Assembly (NCBI GenBank): GCA_031422555.1
Contig: JANPLZ010000079.1
Coordinates: 1-25,894, forward strand
DNA length: 25,894 bases
Source: JANNAT01 sp031422555
Lineage (GTDB): Bacteria > Pseudomonadota > Alphaproteobacteria > Rhodobacterales > Rhodobacteraceae
Reading direction: 5' to 3'
Shown here: piece after piece, positions 7,935 to 15,930 of the stretch
Numbering within the stretch: the stretch's first letter is position 1
Layout: the number at the start of each line of letters is the position of its first letter
Notes under the pieces: generated by a model
Database searches by the model: none
What the model saw: only the letters and a program-made list of their open reading frames with translations
What the model was told of the DNA's origin: nothing
Translations under genes and position numbers: made by a program

Positions 7935-8882
7935 ATGACAGCCGCGCGGCATGTGTTGATCTCCAGCATGAAAGACGAAGGCCCGTTCATTCTGGAATGG
8001 GTGGCGCATCATCTGGCGGCCGGGTTCGACGCGATTTATGTGGCCTCGAACGATTGCAGTGACGGATCGGACCGGCTGTTGGCCGCCTTGGATGCGGCGG
8101 GCTATATCCACCATGTGCCCAATGTGCTGGCTCCGGGTGATATTCCGCAACATGCAGGCTATGCGCGTATCCGGCGCAAGCATGATATCGACAGCGCCGA
8201 TTGGCTGATGATGCTGGACGTGGATGAGTTTTTGAACGTGCATACCGGCAGCGGCCTTGTGCGCGATCTGACGGATTGGGCCGCGCCGGATGTCGATGTG
8301 ATTGCGCTGTGCGCGATGGGGTTTACCGATGCGCCCCTGTTGAATTGGCAGCCGGGGCGGGTGTGTGCGCAGTTCACCCACCGGCTGGCGTTAAACCACA
8401 AATCCAACGGCACCTTCAAATCGCTGACGCGCGGGCCGTCGCGGTTCAAGGCCATCCACAATCATTCGATGGTGGGCTGGCGCGCTGATCGGGACGTGCA
8501 GGTGATGCGCGGCGATGGCACCAGATTTGCAGTGCCGCCAAACGTGCCACTGTGGAAATGTCTGCGCTACTGTGCGCCGCGCGACATCACGCACCGCCTG
8601 GCGCAATACAATCATTACGCGGTCAAAACCTATGACGCCTTCTTGCTGCGCGGTTTGCGCGGGCGCGGCGCGGTGGCGGTTGGGGCCGAGGCCCTGGCGC
8701 GCCACACGCCCGATTATTTCGCAGCGCGCAATGTGGCAGATGGCATTGACACCTCGATTGACCGCTACCGCCCCGCGGTCGAGGCACTGTTGGCCGACAT
8801 GCTGTCGGTGCAAAAAATCCGCCGCCGCCAGCGCGATGTAGAGGCCAGTTATGCCGAGCGTATCGCACCTTACCGTCGGTAA
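7935..8882 (+). CDS. Glycosyltransferase family 2-like (Glyco_tranf_2_4 / GT92-type) protein
   Basis: Probable cytoplasmic glycosyltransferase of 315 residues acting on surface polysaccharide or glycoconjugate. It starts with SSMKDEGPFILEWVAHH (about residues 10-26), the hallmark of the PF13704-type family, followed by the NDCSDGSD loop (39-46) and the metal-binding DVDEF motif (95-99). A conserved HNHSM lies near residue 176. There is no transmembrane segment or signal peptide. ATG 7935 is preceded by GGTGAAAGAC, a plausible ribosome site. The acceptor and donor sugars are unknown. Placement downstream of galE, with manC nearby, suggests it works in the same glycan pathway, but the 198-base gap makes co-transcription uncertain. 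Confidence 0.85.
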   Translation: MTAARHVLISSMKDEGPFILEWVAHHLAAGFDAIYVASNDCSDGSDRLLAALDAAGYIHHVPNVLAPGDIPQHAGYARIRRKHDIDSADWLMMLDVDEFLNVHTGSGLVRDLTDWAAPDVDVIALCAMGFTDAPLLNWQPGRVCAQFTHRLALNHKSNGTFKSLTRGPSRFKAIHNHSMVGWRADRDVQVMRGDGTRFAVPPNVPLWKCLRYCAPRDITHRLAQYNHYAVKTYDAFLLRGLRGRGAVAVGAEALARHTPDYFAARNVADGIDTSIDRYRPAVEALLADMLSVQKIRRRQRDVEASYAERIAPYRR

Positions 8883-9007
8883 TTGCCGCCTGCGTTTCAG
8901 ACCGCGCCTTGGCCCGCGCAGATTTGACGGTGCTATTCGCGGGGGACAAGCTGTGCCACAACATCGCCCAGACCCGCGCCATGCCTTTGCCAGACGGAGA
9001 TTTGACG

Positions 9008-10378
9008 ATGCAATTTTTGCGCCTGTTCGCGACGGCTTTGGCCACGATGGTTTTGATCGGCTGTAACGACGCGGTCGAGAATGGCCTGCAAACCTCGCCC
9101 GCCGGGCATCAGTTTGCGTTTTTGCCGCTGCCAGACGCAACGGCAGTGTCGGTGCAGGTGATCTGGCCGATGCCTTGGGCGCTGGACGGCGCCAACAACC
9201 CGGCAGTGTCGCATCTGGGGGTCAAGATGATGTTGTTCGGCGGCACGACTGATCTGGCGGCGCAAGACCTGCAAGCCGCGATGGCAAAACTGGGGGCCGA
9301 AGCCTATCTGGTGCAATCGGGTGTTACTTTGCGCACCGCGGTGACCGCGCCCACCGCAAACCTTGAACCTGCGTTGGCGCTGACCAACAGCCTTTTGCGC
9401 AAGCCCGCGTTGCCTGCCGCCGTTCTGGAAGAGGTGCGCGCGGCGGCGGTGCAAAGCCAGACCGAGATTTACGCCCGCCCGACGGAACAGGCGTTTTTGG
9501 CGTTGCGGATGGCGGTGATGCAAGATCAGCCGACCTATTCGGAAAGCCTGTCCTTTGCGAATACCGATCTGATCAAAGCGGTGACGCTGGCCGATGTTCA
9601 ACGCTGGCACGCGCAAACCGTTGTCGGCCAAGGGGCCTTGATCGCGGTTGCCGGGCCGATTGACGCCGCCGCTGCCGGGCGGGCGGTGGATATGTTGCTT
9701 GCAGGCCTGCCCGACACCGCAGCCCCCCTTGCAGTGGTGAAGCCGATGAACCTTGGGCCACGGCGGATTTTGCTGCATGTGCCTGCGGCGCAAACCACCA
9801 CGCTGGCGGTGATTGCGCCGATGCCGCCCACGGGCGACGCGGGCGAAATGGACGACATCATCGGCACCTATCTTCTTGGTGGCGATGATCAGGCCCTGTT
9901 GGCAACCAATCTGGCAGCCCAGCTTGGCGCGCCGGTGCCCTTTGCGGCCGCGATAGATGCGTTCAGCCGCCAGAACCGGATTCTGGTGATGTCGGGCCAG
10001 ATATCCCCCACCCAGATCACGACCACTTTGGCTTCGGTGATCGACAGCTATGGGCAAATGGCCACGCAAGCCCCTGACAAAGCCCGGCTTGCCCGTTGGA
10101 CCGCGCAACTGGCCACCAGTCTGGCGGCGGTGAAAAATGATCCCGCCAACCGGGCAAGTGCCATGCTGGAGGCGATGACCGATGGCAACAGCCCGCTGGT
10201 GGTTCTGGAGTTGGAGACCATGCTGGCCAAAGTCACGCCTGAGTCGGTGCAGCAGCGGTTTGCCTCTGCTTATCCGGCGCCGGGCGATCTTATTTTCGTG
10301 GCAATTTCGCCCGATGCCACGGCGATGCCGGGTGCCTGCGTGATCTTGCAACCCAAAGACGTTTTAACGTGCCCGTGA
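9008..10378 (+). CDS. Lipoprotein with M16 (insulinase-like) fold and degenerate zinc motif
   Basis: A 456-residue predicted lipoprotein. The first 19 residues form a lipoprotein signal with lipobox LIGC and acylated Cys19. The body resembles the two-lobed M16 peptidase fold: the segment SHLGVKMMLFGGT (about residues 68-80) aligns with the M16 active-site region HxxEHMLFKGT. However, the catalytic Glu and second zinc His are replaced (HLGVK in place of HxxEH), so it is predicted to be catalytically inactive. M16 subunits without zinc are known as partners of active ones, but no active M16 gene is adjacent here. ATG 9008 is chosen because the lipobox follows at once and CGGAGA precedes it; the frame is open back to 8909. 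It ends 233 bases before the ABC transporter operon. Confidence 0.72.
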   Translation: MQFLRLFATALATMVLIGCNDAVENGLQTSPAGHQFAFLPLPDATAVSVQVIWPMPWALDGANNPAVSHLGVKMMLFGGTTDLAAQDLQAAMAKLGAEAYLVQSGVTLRTAVTAPTANLEPALALTNSLLRKPALPAAVLEEVRAAAVQSQTEIYARPTEQAFLALRMAVMQDQPTYSESLSFANTDLIKAVTLADVQRWHAQTVVGQGALIAVAGPIDAAAAGRAVDMLLAGLPDTAAPLAVVKPMNLGPRRILLHVPAAQTTTLAVIAPMPPTGDAGEMDDIIGTYLLGGDDQALLATNLAAQLGAPVPFAAAIDAFSRQNRILVMSGQISPTQITTTLASVIDSYGQMATQAPDKARLARWTAQLATSLAAVKNDPANRASAMLEAMTDGNSPLVVLELETMLAKVTPESVQQRFASAYPAPGDLIFVAISPDATAMPGACVILQPKDVLTCP

Positions 10379-10442
10379 TGCGGAAAAATGCGCGATTTGC
10401 TGCGCTGAATCAAAATGTGAAAGTTTTGTGACACAAGTTTAG

Positions 10443-10471
10443 TTGACAGATAGCCCCCGGCGCGGACTAAT
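10443..10471 (+). promoter_or_regulatory. Probable sigma70 promoter of the ABC importer binding protein
   Basis: TTGACA (10443-10448) and ACTAAT (10466-10471) are 17 bases apart, a perfect -35 box and a 4/6 -10 box. The spacing is optimal. The promoter lies in the 233-base gap before the GTG start of the Tat-exported binding protein, leaving a leader of about 130 bases. No riboswitch was recognised in that leader. Confidence 0.6.
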
Positions 10472-10611
10472 GTTTTGTCAGGGGCGGGGTTGGCAGGATG
10501 TGTCACCTTGGTGTTACGAAACTGTGAAATTTCTGCCCATACCATGTCGGGCGCTTCCCAAAGCGCCTTGCTGCCATCCGTGTTTACGGATCAACATCAG
10601 GGAGACTACCC

Positions 10612-11739
10612 GTGAAAAACCACGATACAACCTACAGCCGCCGCGGCTTTTTGAAGACCTCTGCGGCAGGCGTTGGCGCCCTTGCGGCACCCGCATTGAT
10701 TTCGTCCAAGGCGCTGGCCTCGTCGGGCGAGTTGAACTTTACCGGCTGGGCTGGCTATCCGGCCTTGGGCGAAACCGTTTTCCCGGCCTTTACCGCTGCC
10801 ACTGGCATCAAGGTGAACTTCACCGAGCAACCAGACAACGACGGCATTTTCGCCGCCGCCAAGATCGCCTCCGAAGCCGGTGGCATCGACGTGATGGAAC
10901 CAACTATCGACACGGTTGATCAGTATTTCACCAACGGTATTGCCGGCGCTTGGGACGAATCCAAGCTGGCGATGGGCAACTATCTGCCGGGTCTTGCCGA
11001 TGGTGCCGCGGGCGAGCGTTCGCGCAAAGACGGCAAACTGCTGTATGTGCCGTCGAACTGGGGCACCGAAGCGCTGGTTTACAACAAGGAAAAGGCCGTT
11101 ATGGGCGATGCGCCCAGCTTGGCCGCGCTGTTTGATCCGGCCAACCAGGTTGTCGTGCGTCCGCGTTCGGCCCTGACCGCCATGGGTCGTCTGTTGGAAT
11201 CGCAAGGCAAACTGCCGCGCCCATGGATTGACGGCTACACCGACATGGCTGCAATGACCGAATTGTGGGACATCGCCCTTGCCGCTTGCGTTGCGGCCAA
11301 AGGCAACGTTGTGCAGTTCTGGGCCGGCGAAAACGAAGCGAACGCTGGTTTCGTGGCAAACGGTGCCACCGTGGGCCTGTGCTGGGATTCAACCGGTTAT
11401 AATCTGCGCAATGACGGTTATGGCTATGCTGCCCCCGCCGAAGGCGCCTTCGCCTGGCATCAGGGTCTGATGCTGATGAAGAACGCTGTGAACGTCGATC
11501 AGGCGCATGAATTTGCCAAATGGGTATCGTCGCCGGAAGGTGCCGCAGGCTGGGCAAGTGCGTTCTCGTCCAACGCCGTCGGCAAAGACGCCGCATCCCT
11601 GATGAACCCTGACGTCGCCACGTATTACAACTCTGCCTTCGATGACGCCAAGTTGGCGGCATTGTGGTGGTGGCCAGACCAGTCGGCAGAATTCGTGGCC
11701 AAGCGCGGCGAATATTCCGACAAGTATAAGGCCTCTTAA
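10612..11739 (+). CDS. Polyamine-type ABC transporter substrate-binding protein, Tat-exported
   Basis: Periplasmic binding protein of 375 residues in the PotD/spermidine-putrescine-like extracellular solute-binding family, capturing a small cationic or polar solute for the importer encoded downstream. The N-terminus carries a twin-arginine signal, SRRGFLKTSAAG (residues 9-20), and a cleavage site after the KALA motif near residue 36. The mature part starts with LNFTGWAGYP, continues with TGIKVNF (compare TGIKV in E. coli PotD) and contains VPSNWGTEALVYN and LCWDSTGYN. The substrate is not proven; polyamines are the family default. Start is GTG 10612, with GGGAGA eight bases upstream. A strong terminator separates it from the ATPase, so the binding protein is probably made in excess of the membrane components. 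Export of a folded binding protein by Tat is unusual for classical PotD. Confidence 0.85.
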   Translation: MKNHDTTYSRRGFLKTSAAGVGALAAPALISSKALASSGELNFTGWAGYPALGETVFPAFTAATGIKVNFTEQPDNDGIFAAAKIASEAGGIDVMEPTIDTVDQYFTNGIAGAWDESKLAMGNYLPGLADGAAGERSRKDGKLLYVPSNWGTEALVYNKEKAVMGDAPSLAALFDPANQVVVRPRSALTAMGRLLESQGKLPRPWIDGYTDMAAMTELWDIALAACVAAKGNVVQFWAGENEANAGFVANGATVGLCWDSTGYNLRNDGYGYAAPAEGAFAWHQGLMLMKNAVNVDQAHEFAKWVSSPEGAAGWASAFSSNAVGKDAASLMNPDVATYYNSAFDDAKLAALWWWPDQSAEFVAKRGEYSDKYKAS

Positions 11740-11755
11740 GGTTGGCTGACTAAAG

Positions 11756-11792
11756 AACTCGCCGGGTCAAATTTGGCCCGGCGAGTTTTTTT
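11756..11792 (+). terminator. Strong intrinsic terminator after the binding-protein gene
   Basis: An 11-bp perfect stem, AACTCGCCGGG (11756-11766) with CCCGGCGAGTT (11777-11787), and a 10-base loop is followed by a run of T residues extending from the stem end (11786-11792). It is 17 bases after the stop. Partial read-through here would set the ratio of binding protein to permease. Confidence 0.93.
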
Positions 11793-11883
11793 ATGCCTAA
11801 TTTTCCACAGCACGACCGTGTCCCAAGCGATCAACGCGCCATGCGCTGCCCAAACTGTGCCAAGGCCGGGGCCGCGCGATCTG

Positions 11884-11921
11884 GCAATAAGCATTGCATG
11901 ACGCAGTTGTGCTGTTAAACT
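11884..11921 (+). promoter_or_regulatory. Possible internal promoter with overlapping inverted repeat before the ATPase gene
   Basis: TTGCAT (11894-11899) and TAAACT (11916-11921) form a weak sigma70-like pair with a 16-base spacer. A perfect inverted repeat GCAAT-AAGC-ATTGC (11884-11897) overlaps the -35 box, as an operator might. This would give the ATPase and permeases their own start downstream of the terminator. The boxes are weak. Confidence 0.32.
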
Positions 11922-11962
11922 TTCTGAAAACGATAAAAACGTCCAAGGGGAAGGATATATCT

Positions 11963-13048
11963 ATGAGCGCCGGGATTGATCTCGAGAATGTCAGTTGTGA
12001 TTTCGGCACATTCCGTGCGGTTGATCACGTGAACGTCACCATTCAACCCGGCGAGTTCTTTTCGTTTCTTGGGCCGTCTGGATGCGGCAAAACCACGATC
12101 TTGCGGATGATTTCGGGGTTTACCGATCCGTCTTCGGGCGCCATCCGCATTGGCGGCAAGGATATGGCAGGCCAGCGCCCCAACCAGCGGCCAACGGCAT
12201 TGATCTTTCAAAACCTGGCTCTTTTCCCCCTGATGCCGATCTGGGAGAACATCGCCTTTGGGCTTGAAGTGCGCGGCGTTGACCGCGCCAAGCGCCGGGC
12301 GCGCGCCGAAGAATTGCTGGCCCTTGTCGATCTGCCCGATGCCGCCGATAAAATGGTCAGTCAATTGTCCGGTGGCCAAAAACAGCGCGTCGCCATCGCG
12401 CGGGCTTTGGCGGTGGAACCGTCGGTGATGCTGCTGGATGAGCCGCTGTCGGCACTGGATCTGAAGCTGCGCCAGCATATGCGGGCCGAATTGCGCGCCA
12501 TCCAGAAACGCACCGGCGTCACCTTTATCTATATCACCCATGATCAGGGCGAGGCATTGGCCATGTCAGACCGCGTTGGCGTGATGTCGCAGGGCCGCCT
12601 GCAACAAGTCGCCAGTCCGCGCGATGTCTACAACAATCCGGCCAATGGCTTTGTGGCATCTTTTGTCGGCGAAAATAACATTCTGACCGGCACCGTGCAG
12701 AACGCCAACGCCGGTTTGGCCAGCTTTGACACGCCGGTCGGCCTGCTGCGCGCCCGGTTGGGCGATGTGTCGGGGGGGGGCGCGATGAAGCTGTATGTGC
12801 GCCCCGAACATATGACGCTGTCGGCAACCGCAGGGGCCGAAAACTCGGTTCCGGTGACGATTGGCGAGGTGTCTTTTGAGGGCAGCTTTATCGCGGTGCA
12901 GGGCGCTGCGGCCAATGGCACGATTTTGACGGCAGAGTTGCGCAACGACGGGATGGCCAGCGTGCCCGCAACCGGCAGTCAGATGCATATCAGTTTTGAC
13001 GCCAATCTGGCGTCGATTTTGCCCGATTCCGCGACTGTGAAAGGGTGA
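11963..13048 (+). CDS. potA: Polyamine-type ABC transporter ATP-binding protein
   Basis: Cytoplasmic ATPase of 361 residues that powers the importer. Walker A GPSGCGKT is at residues 37-44, the Q-loop near 83, the ABC signature LSGGQ at 135-139, Walker B VMLLDE at 155-160, and ITHDQ follows near 189. The C-terminal 120 residues match the TOBE regulatory domain of the PotA/FbpC-type ATPases (RPEH near 284). ATG 11963 is chosen because AAGGGGAAGG lies just upstream; an in-frame ATG at 11894 would add an unlike N-terminus. The symbol is a family-level name, since the transported solute is unproven. A nine-G tract (12772-12780) lies in the coding sequence. The next gene starts four bases after its stop. 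Confidence 0.92.
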   Translation: MSAGIDLENVSCDFGTFRAVDHVNVTIQPGEFFSFLGPSGCGKTTILRMISGFTDPSSGAIRIGGKDMAGQRPNQRPTALIFQNLALFPLMPIWENIAFGLEVRGVDRAKRRARAEELLALVDLPDAADKMVSQLSGGQKQRVAIARALAVEPSVMLLDEPLSALDLKLRQHMRAELRAIQKRTGVTFIYITHDQGEALAMSDRVGVMSQGRLQQVASPRDVYNNPANGFVASFVGENNILTGTVQNANAGLASFDTPVGLLRARLGDVSGGGAMKLYVRPEHMTLSATAGAENSVPVTIGEVSFEGSFIAVQGAAANGTILTAELRNDGMASVPATGSQMHISFDANLASILPDSATVKG

Positions 13049-13052
13049 TCCG

Positions 13053-13976
13053 ATGCAAGATTTACTGCGCCGCTATGGCACGGGTCTGACGGGTGTTTTC
13101 ATCGGCCTGACGTTCTTTTGGCTGGCCATATTGGTTATCCTGCCTAACTTTACCATGCTGGAAAGTTCATTTCGCCCGTATCTGGCCAAGGTAGACGAAG
13201 GCGGGCCGCTGGATACCTATTCGCTGGGCAACTATATGAAAGTGTTCGGCAATGAGGTGGGGTTTTCCATCTTCGGCGTGGTTTTCCAAGTGCCGGTGCG
13301 GGTAAAGGTATTCTTGCTGACGATCTTTTATTCGGCCGTTGTCACGGTGATCACCTTTGTTCTGGCCTATCCGCTGGCCTATTATCTGGCCAAGATCGTT
13401 TCGCCCAAGTCGCTGCCAACGCTGTTCTTGTTGTTGTTTGTGCCGCTGTGGGTGTCGGAAATCCTGCGGTCGTTCGCGTGGTGGATCATTCTGGCGCTGA
13501 AAGGCCCGCTGAACGCCGTGTTGATGCAGTTGGGGGTGATTGACACCGAGATCCGCTGGATCGCAGGCTTTAGTCCGGTGATCATCGGCTTGGTCTATAC
13601 TTATGTGCTGTTCATGGTGTTTCCGTTGTATAACGCCATGCAATCGCTGGACAGCAACCAGATTGAAGCCGCCGAGGATTTGGGCAGCCCGTGGTGGCGC
13701 ACCCATTGGCGGGTGATCCTGCCGCATGCCAAACCCGGCATCGCGTCGGGGGCGGTAATGGTGTTCATGCTGTCGGCAGGGTCGCTGTTGGTGCCGTCGT
13801 TGCTGGGGTCAACCACATCGGGGTGGTTCACCCAAACCATTCAGGGCATCATGCTGGACAGTCAGGATTGGAACACCGGGGCGGCCTTTGCGTTTATGCT
13901 GCTGATCGTTTGCACTTTGTTTGTCAGTCTGGCGATGCGGGTGTTTGGTGTTAAACTTTCCGACATTGCGAAATAG
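13053..13976 (+). CDS. potB: Polyamine-type ABC transporter permease (PotB-like)
   Basis: Inner-membrane permease of 307 residues with about six hydrophobic segments, beginning at residues about 14-32 (VFIGLTFFWLAILVILP). The cytoplasmic coupling loop EAAEDLGSPWWRTHWRVILPHAKPG near residues 205-230 fits the EAA consensus that docks to the ATPase. A long periplasmic section after the first helix (residues about 35-85) is typical of the PotB type. ATG 13053 follows GGGTGA, four bases after the ATPase stop, so translation is probably coupled. The family-level symbol does not prove the substrate. The gene is followed by the second permease, 11 bases downstream. Confidence 0.9.
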   Translation: MQDLLRRYGTGLTGVFIGLTFFWLAILVILPNFTMLESSFRPYLAKVDEGGPLDTYSLGNYMKVFGNEVGFSIFGVVFQVPVRVKVFLLTIFYSAVVTVITFVLAYPLAYYLAKIVSPKSLPTLFLLLFVPLWVSEILRSFAWWIILALKGPLNAVLMQLGVIDTEIRWIAGFSPVIIGLVYTYVLFMVFPLYNAMQSLDSNQIEAAEDLGSPWWRTHWRVILPHAKPGIASGAVMVFMLSAGSLLVPSLLGSTTSGWFTQTIQGIMLDSQDWNTGAAFAFMLLIVCTLFVSLAMRVFGVKLSDIAK

Positions 13977-13987
13977 GGGGGGCAGCG

Positions 13988-14821
13988 ATGAAAACCAATC
14001 GTCACTTTTTGTTCCACCTTTATATGGGCTTGTTTCTGGCCTATCTGCTCATCCCCCTGCTGGTGATGGGGGGGGCTGCGTTCAATGACAGCAAGCTGCC
14101 GACGGTGATTCCATGGAAGGGCTGGACCGACCGCTGGTTCGTTGATCTGTGGAATGACAAACGCATCTGGGGCGCGTTTCGCAACACGCTGCTGGTGGCG
14201 GTGGCGGTGGCGGCAATTGCAGTGCCGGTGGGCACGGCGGCGGCGATTTTGGTCAATTCAATCTCGGGCCGCGTGCGGTCGTTGCTATATGGGTTGATGG
14301 TGGCCCCCATTCTGATCCCCGGTGTGGTGATCGGGATTTCGACCTTGCTGTTCTGGAACCATTTGTCGGTGGGGTCGGGGCTGCATTTGTCGGTGCTGGG
14401 GCAGGTCAGCTATATCGCGTCCTTTGTGATGTTGCTGGTGCTGGCGCGGCTGCAAAGTTTTGATCAGGCGCTGGAAGAAGCTGCCCTTGATCTGGGCGCA
14501 AGCCACGGTCAGGTGATGCGGCGCATTTTGCTGCCGCATTTGTATCCGGCAATCGGTGCCGGGGCGGCGATATCGTTCTTTCAGTCGATTGAAAACTTTA
14601 ACGTCACCCTGTTCACCCGGGGCGGCGCCGATACGCTGACGGTCTATGTGTTCTCCAAAGTGCGCTCGGGGATCACCCCCACCATCAACGCATTGGCGCT
14701 GTTGCTGATTTTGGTGACGCTGGGCATGGCGATCTGGTATGAAATCAACCGCCGCCGCAAAGAACGCCTGCAACTGACTCGCGAGGCCGAGGGCCGCCGC
14801 GCCGAAGAGGCCATGATATAG
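13988..14821 (+). CDS. potC: Polyamine-type ABC transporter permease (PotC-like)
   Basis: Second inner-membrane permease of 277 residues, partner of the preceding gene in a heterodimeric channel. It has about six hydrophobic segments, the first at residues about 8-27 (MGLFLAYLLIPLLVMGGAAF). The EAA loop EEAALDLGASHGQVMRRILLPHLYP is near residues 160-185. The start has a G-rich ribosome site (GGGGGGGCAG) just upstream. The C-terminal tail is rich in Arg and Glu, as expected for a cytoplasmic end. An eight-G tract (14068-14075) falls in the coding sequence. It ends the operon; the hairpin at 14828 follows its stop by seven bases. Confidence 0.9.
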   Translation: MKTNRHFLFHLYMGLFLAYLLIPLLVMGGAAFNDSKLPTVIPWKGWTDRWFVDLWNDKRIWGAFRNTLLVAVAVAAIAVPVGTAAAILVNSISGRVRSLLYGLMVAPILIPGVVIGISTLLFWNHLSVGSGLHLSVLGQVSYIASFVMLLVLARLQSFDQALEEAALDLGASHGQVMRRILLPHLYPAIGAGAAISFFQSIENFNVTLFTRGGADTLTVYVFSKVRSGITPTINALALLLILVTLGMAIWYEINRRRKERLQLTREAEGRRAEEAMI

Positions 14822-14827
14822 GGGGTT

Positions 14828-14851
14828 TTGGCCCGGAGTGTTCCGGGCCAA
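14828..14851. terminator. Perfect hairpin between the convergent permease and DUF4399 genes
   Basis: TTGGCCCGGA (14828-14837) pairs exactly with TCCGGGCCAA (14842-14851) over a GTGT loop. It sits seven bases past the permease stop, and the next gene ends convergently at 14881. There is no T-run on either strand, so it is a hairpin-only or bidirectional termination candidate. Confidence 0.6.
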
Positions 14852-14880
14852 CCTTAGGGCAAAGCCAAAGTCGAGCGGGC

Positions 14881-15324
14881 CTATTCGACGGTGATCGTGA
14901 TCACTTCGGAATAGAGCGGCGCGTTGTGCGGCACGTGGCCCAGATCGCCCATCACCAGTTGCAACGTGTGTTTGCCCGGCGCAAGTTCCAGCACGGTTTC
15001 GGTCTGGCCTTTGCCAAAGTGCAGATGGTTGTCATCTTGCGCCAGGCCATAGTCGAACTCTTCAGCACCTTGTTCGCCTTCGCCAATCGGGGCGCGGTCA
15101 ACCAAAAGATGGTGATGCCCGGTGTTTTCCTTTTCCGTGCCAGCCGGTGCTACCCCCATGCCGGACAGGCCGAAAACAACTTTGACTGGCGATTTCAGGC
15201 TGTCGCCATCGCGCAACTCGACGAAATAAACCATCGCCCCGTCGGCGCGGGGTGTTTCACCGGCCCCGACCGGCATCGACAAAACGATGATGGCGGCGGT
15301 GACCAAAGCAAGCGTTGACTTCAT
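14881..15324 (-). CDS. Periplasmic DUF4399-type protein
   Basis: A 147-residue exported protein. Residues 1 to about 21 are a Sec signal peptide (positively charged start, LALVTAAIIVLSM core, cleavage near VGAGE). The mature part shows the DUF4399 pattern: VYFVELRDGDSLKSPVKVVFGLSGMGV, then GHHHLLVD (about residues 90-97), DDNHLHFGKGQTE, and a final LAPGKHTLQLVMGDLGHVPHNAP. The conserved His cluster could bind a metal. Function in this family is not established. ATG 15324 is preceded by GGGAGAA. It is divergent from the ECF sigma gene with only 30 bases between start codons, so the two promoters must overlap each other or the coding starts. Confidence 0.82.
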   Translation of the reverse strand: MKSTLALVTAAIIVLSMPVGAGETPRADGAMVYFVELRDGDSLKSPVKVVFGLSGMGVAPAGTEKENTGHHHLLVDRAPIGEGEQGAEEFDYGLAQDDNHLHFGKGQTETVLELAPGKHTLQLVMGDLGHVPHNAPLYSEVITITVE

Positions 15325-15354
15325 TCGGATTCTCCCATTGCTGTTAAAACTGGG

Positions 15355-15930
15355 GTGGCGTTTGACCCAACCCATAGTCAAAACACGCGGAGGCGCGGTT
15401 CTATTCGGTTCTTTGGCAAAAAAACCTCGCAAGACCATGTTCGGGCAGGATTGGCACCGCTTTATCCGCGTCTTTGGCGTTACGCTTTGACCACAACCGG
15501 GCGGCGCGACTGGGCGGATGATCTGGCACAAGCCACCTGTGAACGCGCCTTGGCAAAGGCCGATCAGTTTACCCCCGGCACCCATCTTGATCGCTGGTTG
15601 TTTGCCCTTGCGCGGTCGATCTGGTGCAATGATCTGCGGTCGCGCCGGGTGCGCACCGGTATGGGGCTGATCCCTGTCGAAGAGGCGGGGCTGCAATCGC
15701 ACGGCCTTTCGGCGGAAACGAATTTATTCAGCACTGAAGTGTTATCAAACGTGGCGGCCCTGCCCGAGGCGCAGCGTCTGGCGGTTTTGTTGGTCTACAT
15801 TGAAGGCTATAGTTACCGCGAGGCAGCCGGGATAATGGATGTGCCGGTGGGAACGATCATGAGCAGGCTTGCCACAGCGCGGGCCAAACTTGGGCATTTG
15901 CAGCACGGTGCCGGTGGAGATTTGGAATGA
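15355..15930 (+). CDS. ECF-type RNA polymerase sigma factor
   Basis: Alternative sigma factor of up to 191 residues that would direct RNA polymerase to a stress regulon. Region 2 is at residues about 33-95 (LAPLYPRLWRYALTTTG, WADDLAQATCERALAKADQF, LDRWLFALARSIWCNDLRSR), and region 4 at about 133-178 (LPEAQRLAVLLVYIEGYSYREAAGIMDVPVGTIMSRLATARAKL, residues described in sections). The two-region layout and length fit ECF sigma factors. The start is uncertain: GTG 15355 gives 32 residues before the conserved core, and TTG 15451 is an alternative. Its stop overlaps the anti-sigma start in an ATGA, so the two are translationally coupled. The regulon cannot be read from the window, but the divergent DUF4399 gene is a candidate target. 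Confidence 0.87.
   Translation: MAFDPTHSQNTRRRGSIRFFGKKTSQDHVRAGLAPLYPRLWRYALTTTGRRDWADDLAQATCERALAKADQFTPGTHLDRWLFALARSIWCNDLRSRRVRTGMGLIPVEEAGLQSHGLSAETNLFSTEVLSNVAALPEAQRLAVLLVYIEGYSYREAAGIMDVPVGTIMSRLATARAKLGHLQHGAGGDLE

Noticed and set aside
8933..10351. Long open frame (472 codons) on the minus strand opposite the M16-like lipoprotein
   Set aside because: The plus-strand lipoprotein has a lipobox, a ribosome site and a fold-level match; the opposite frame is His/Arg/Gln-rich as typical shadows are.
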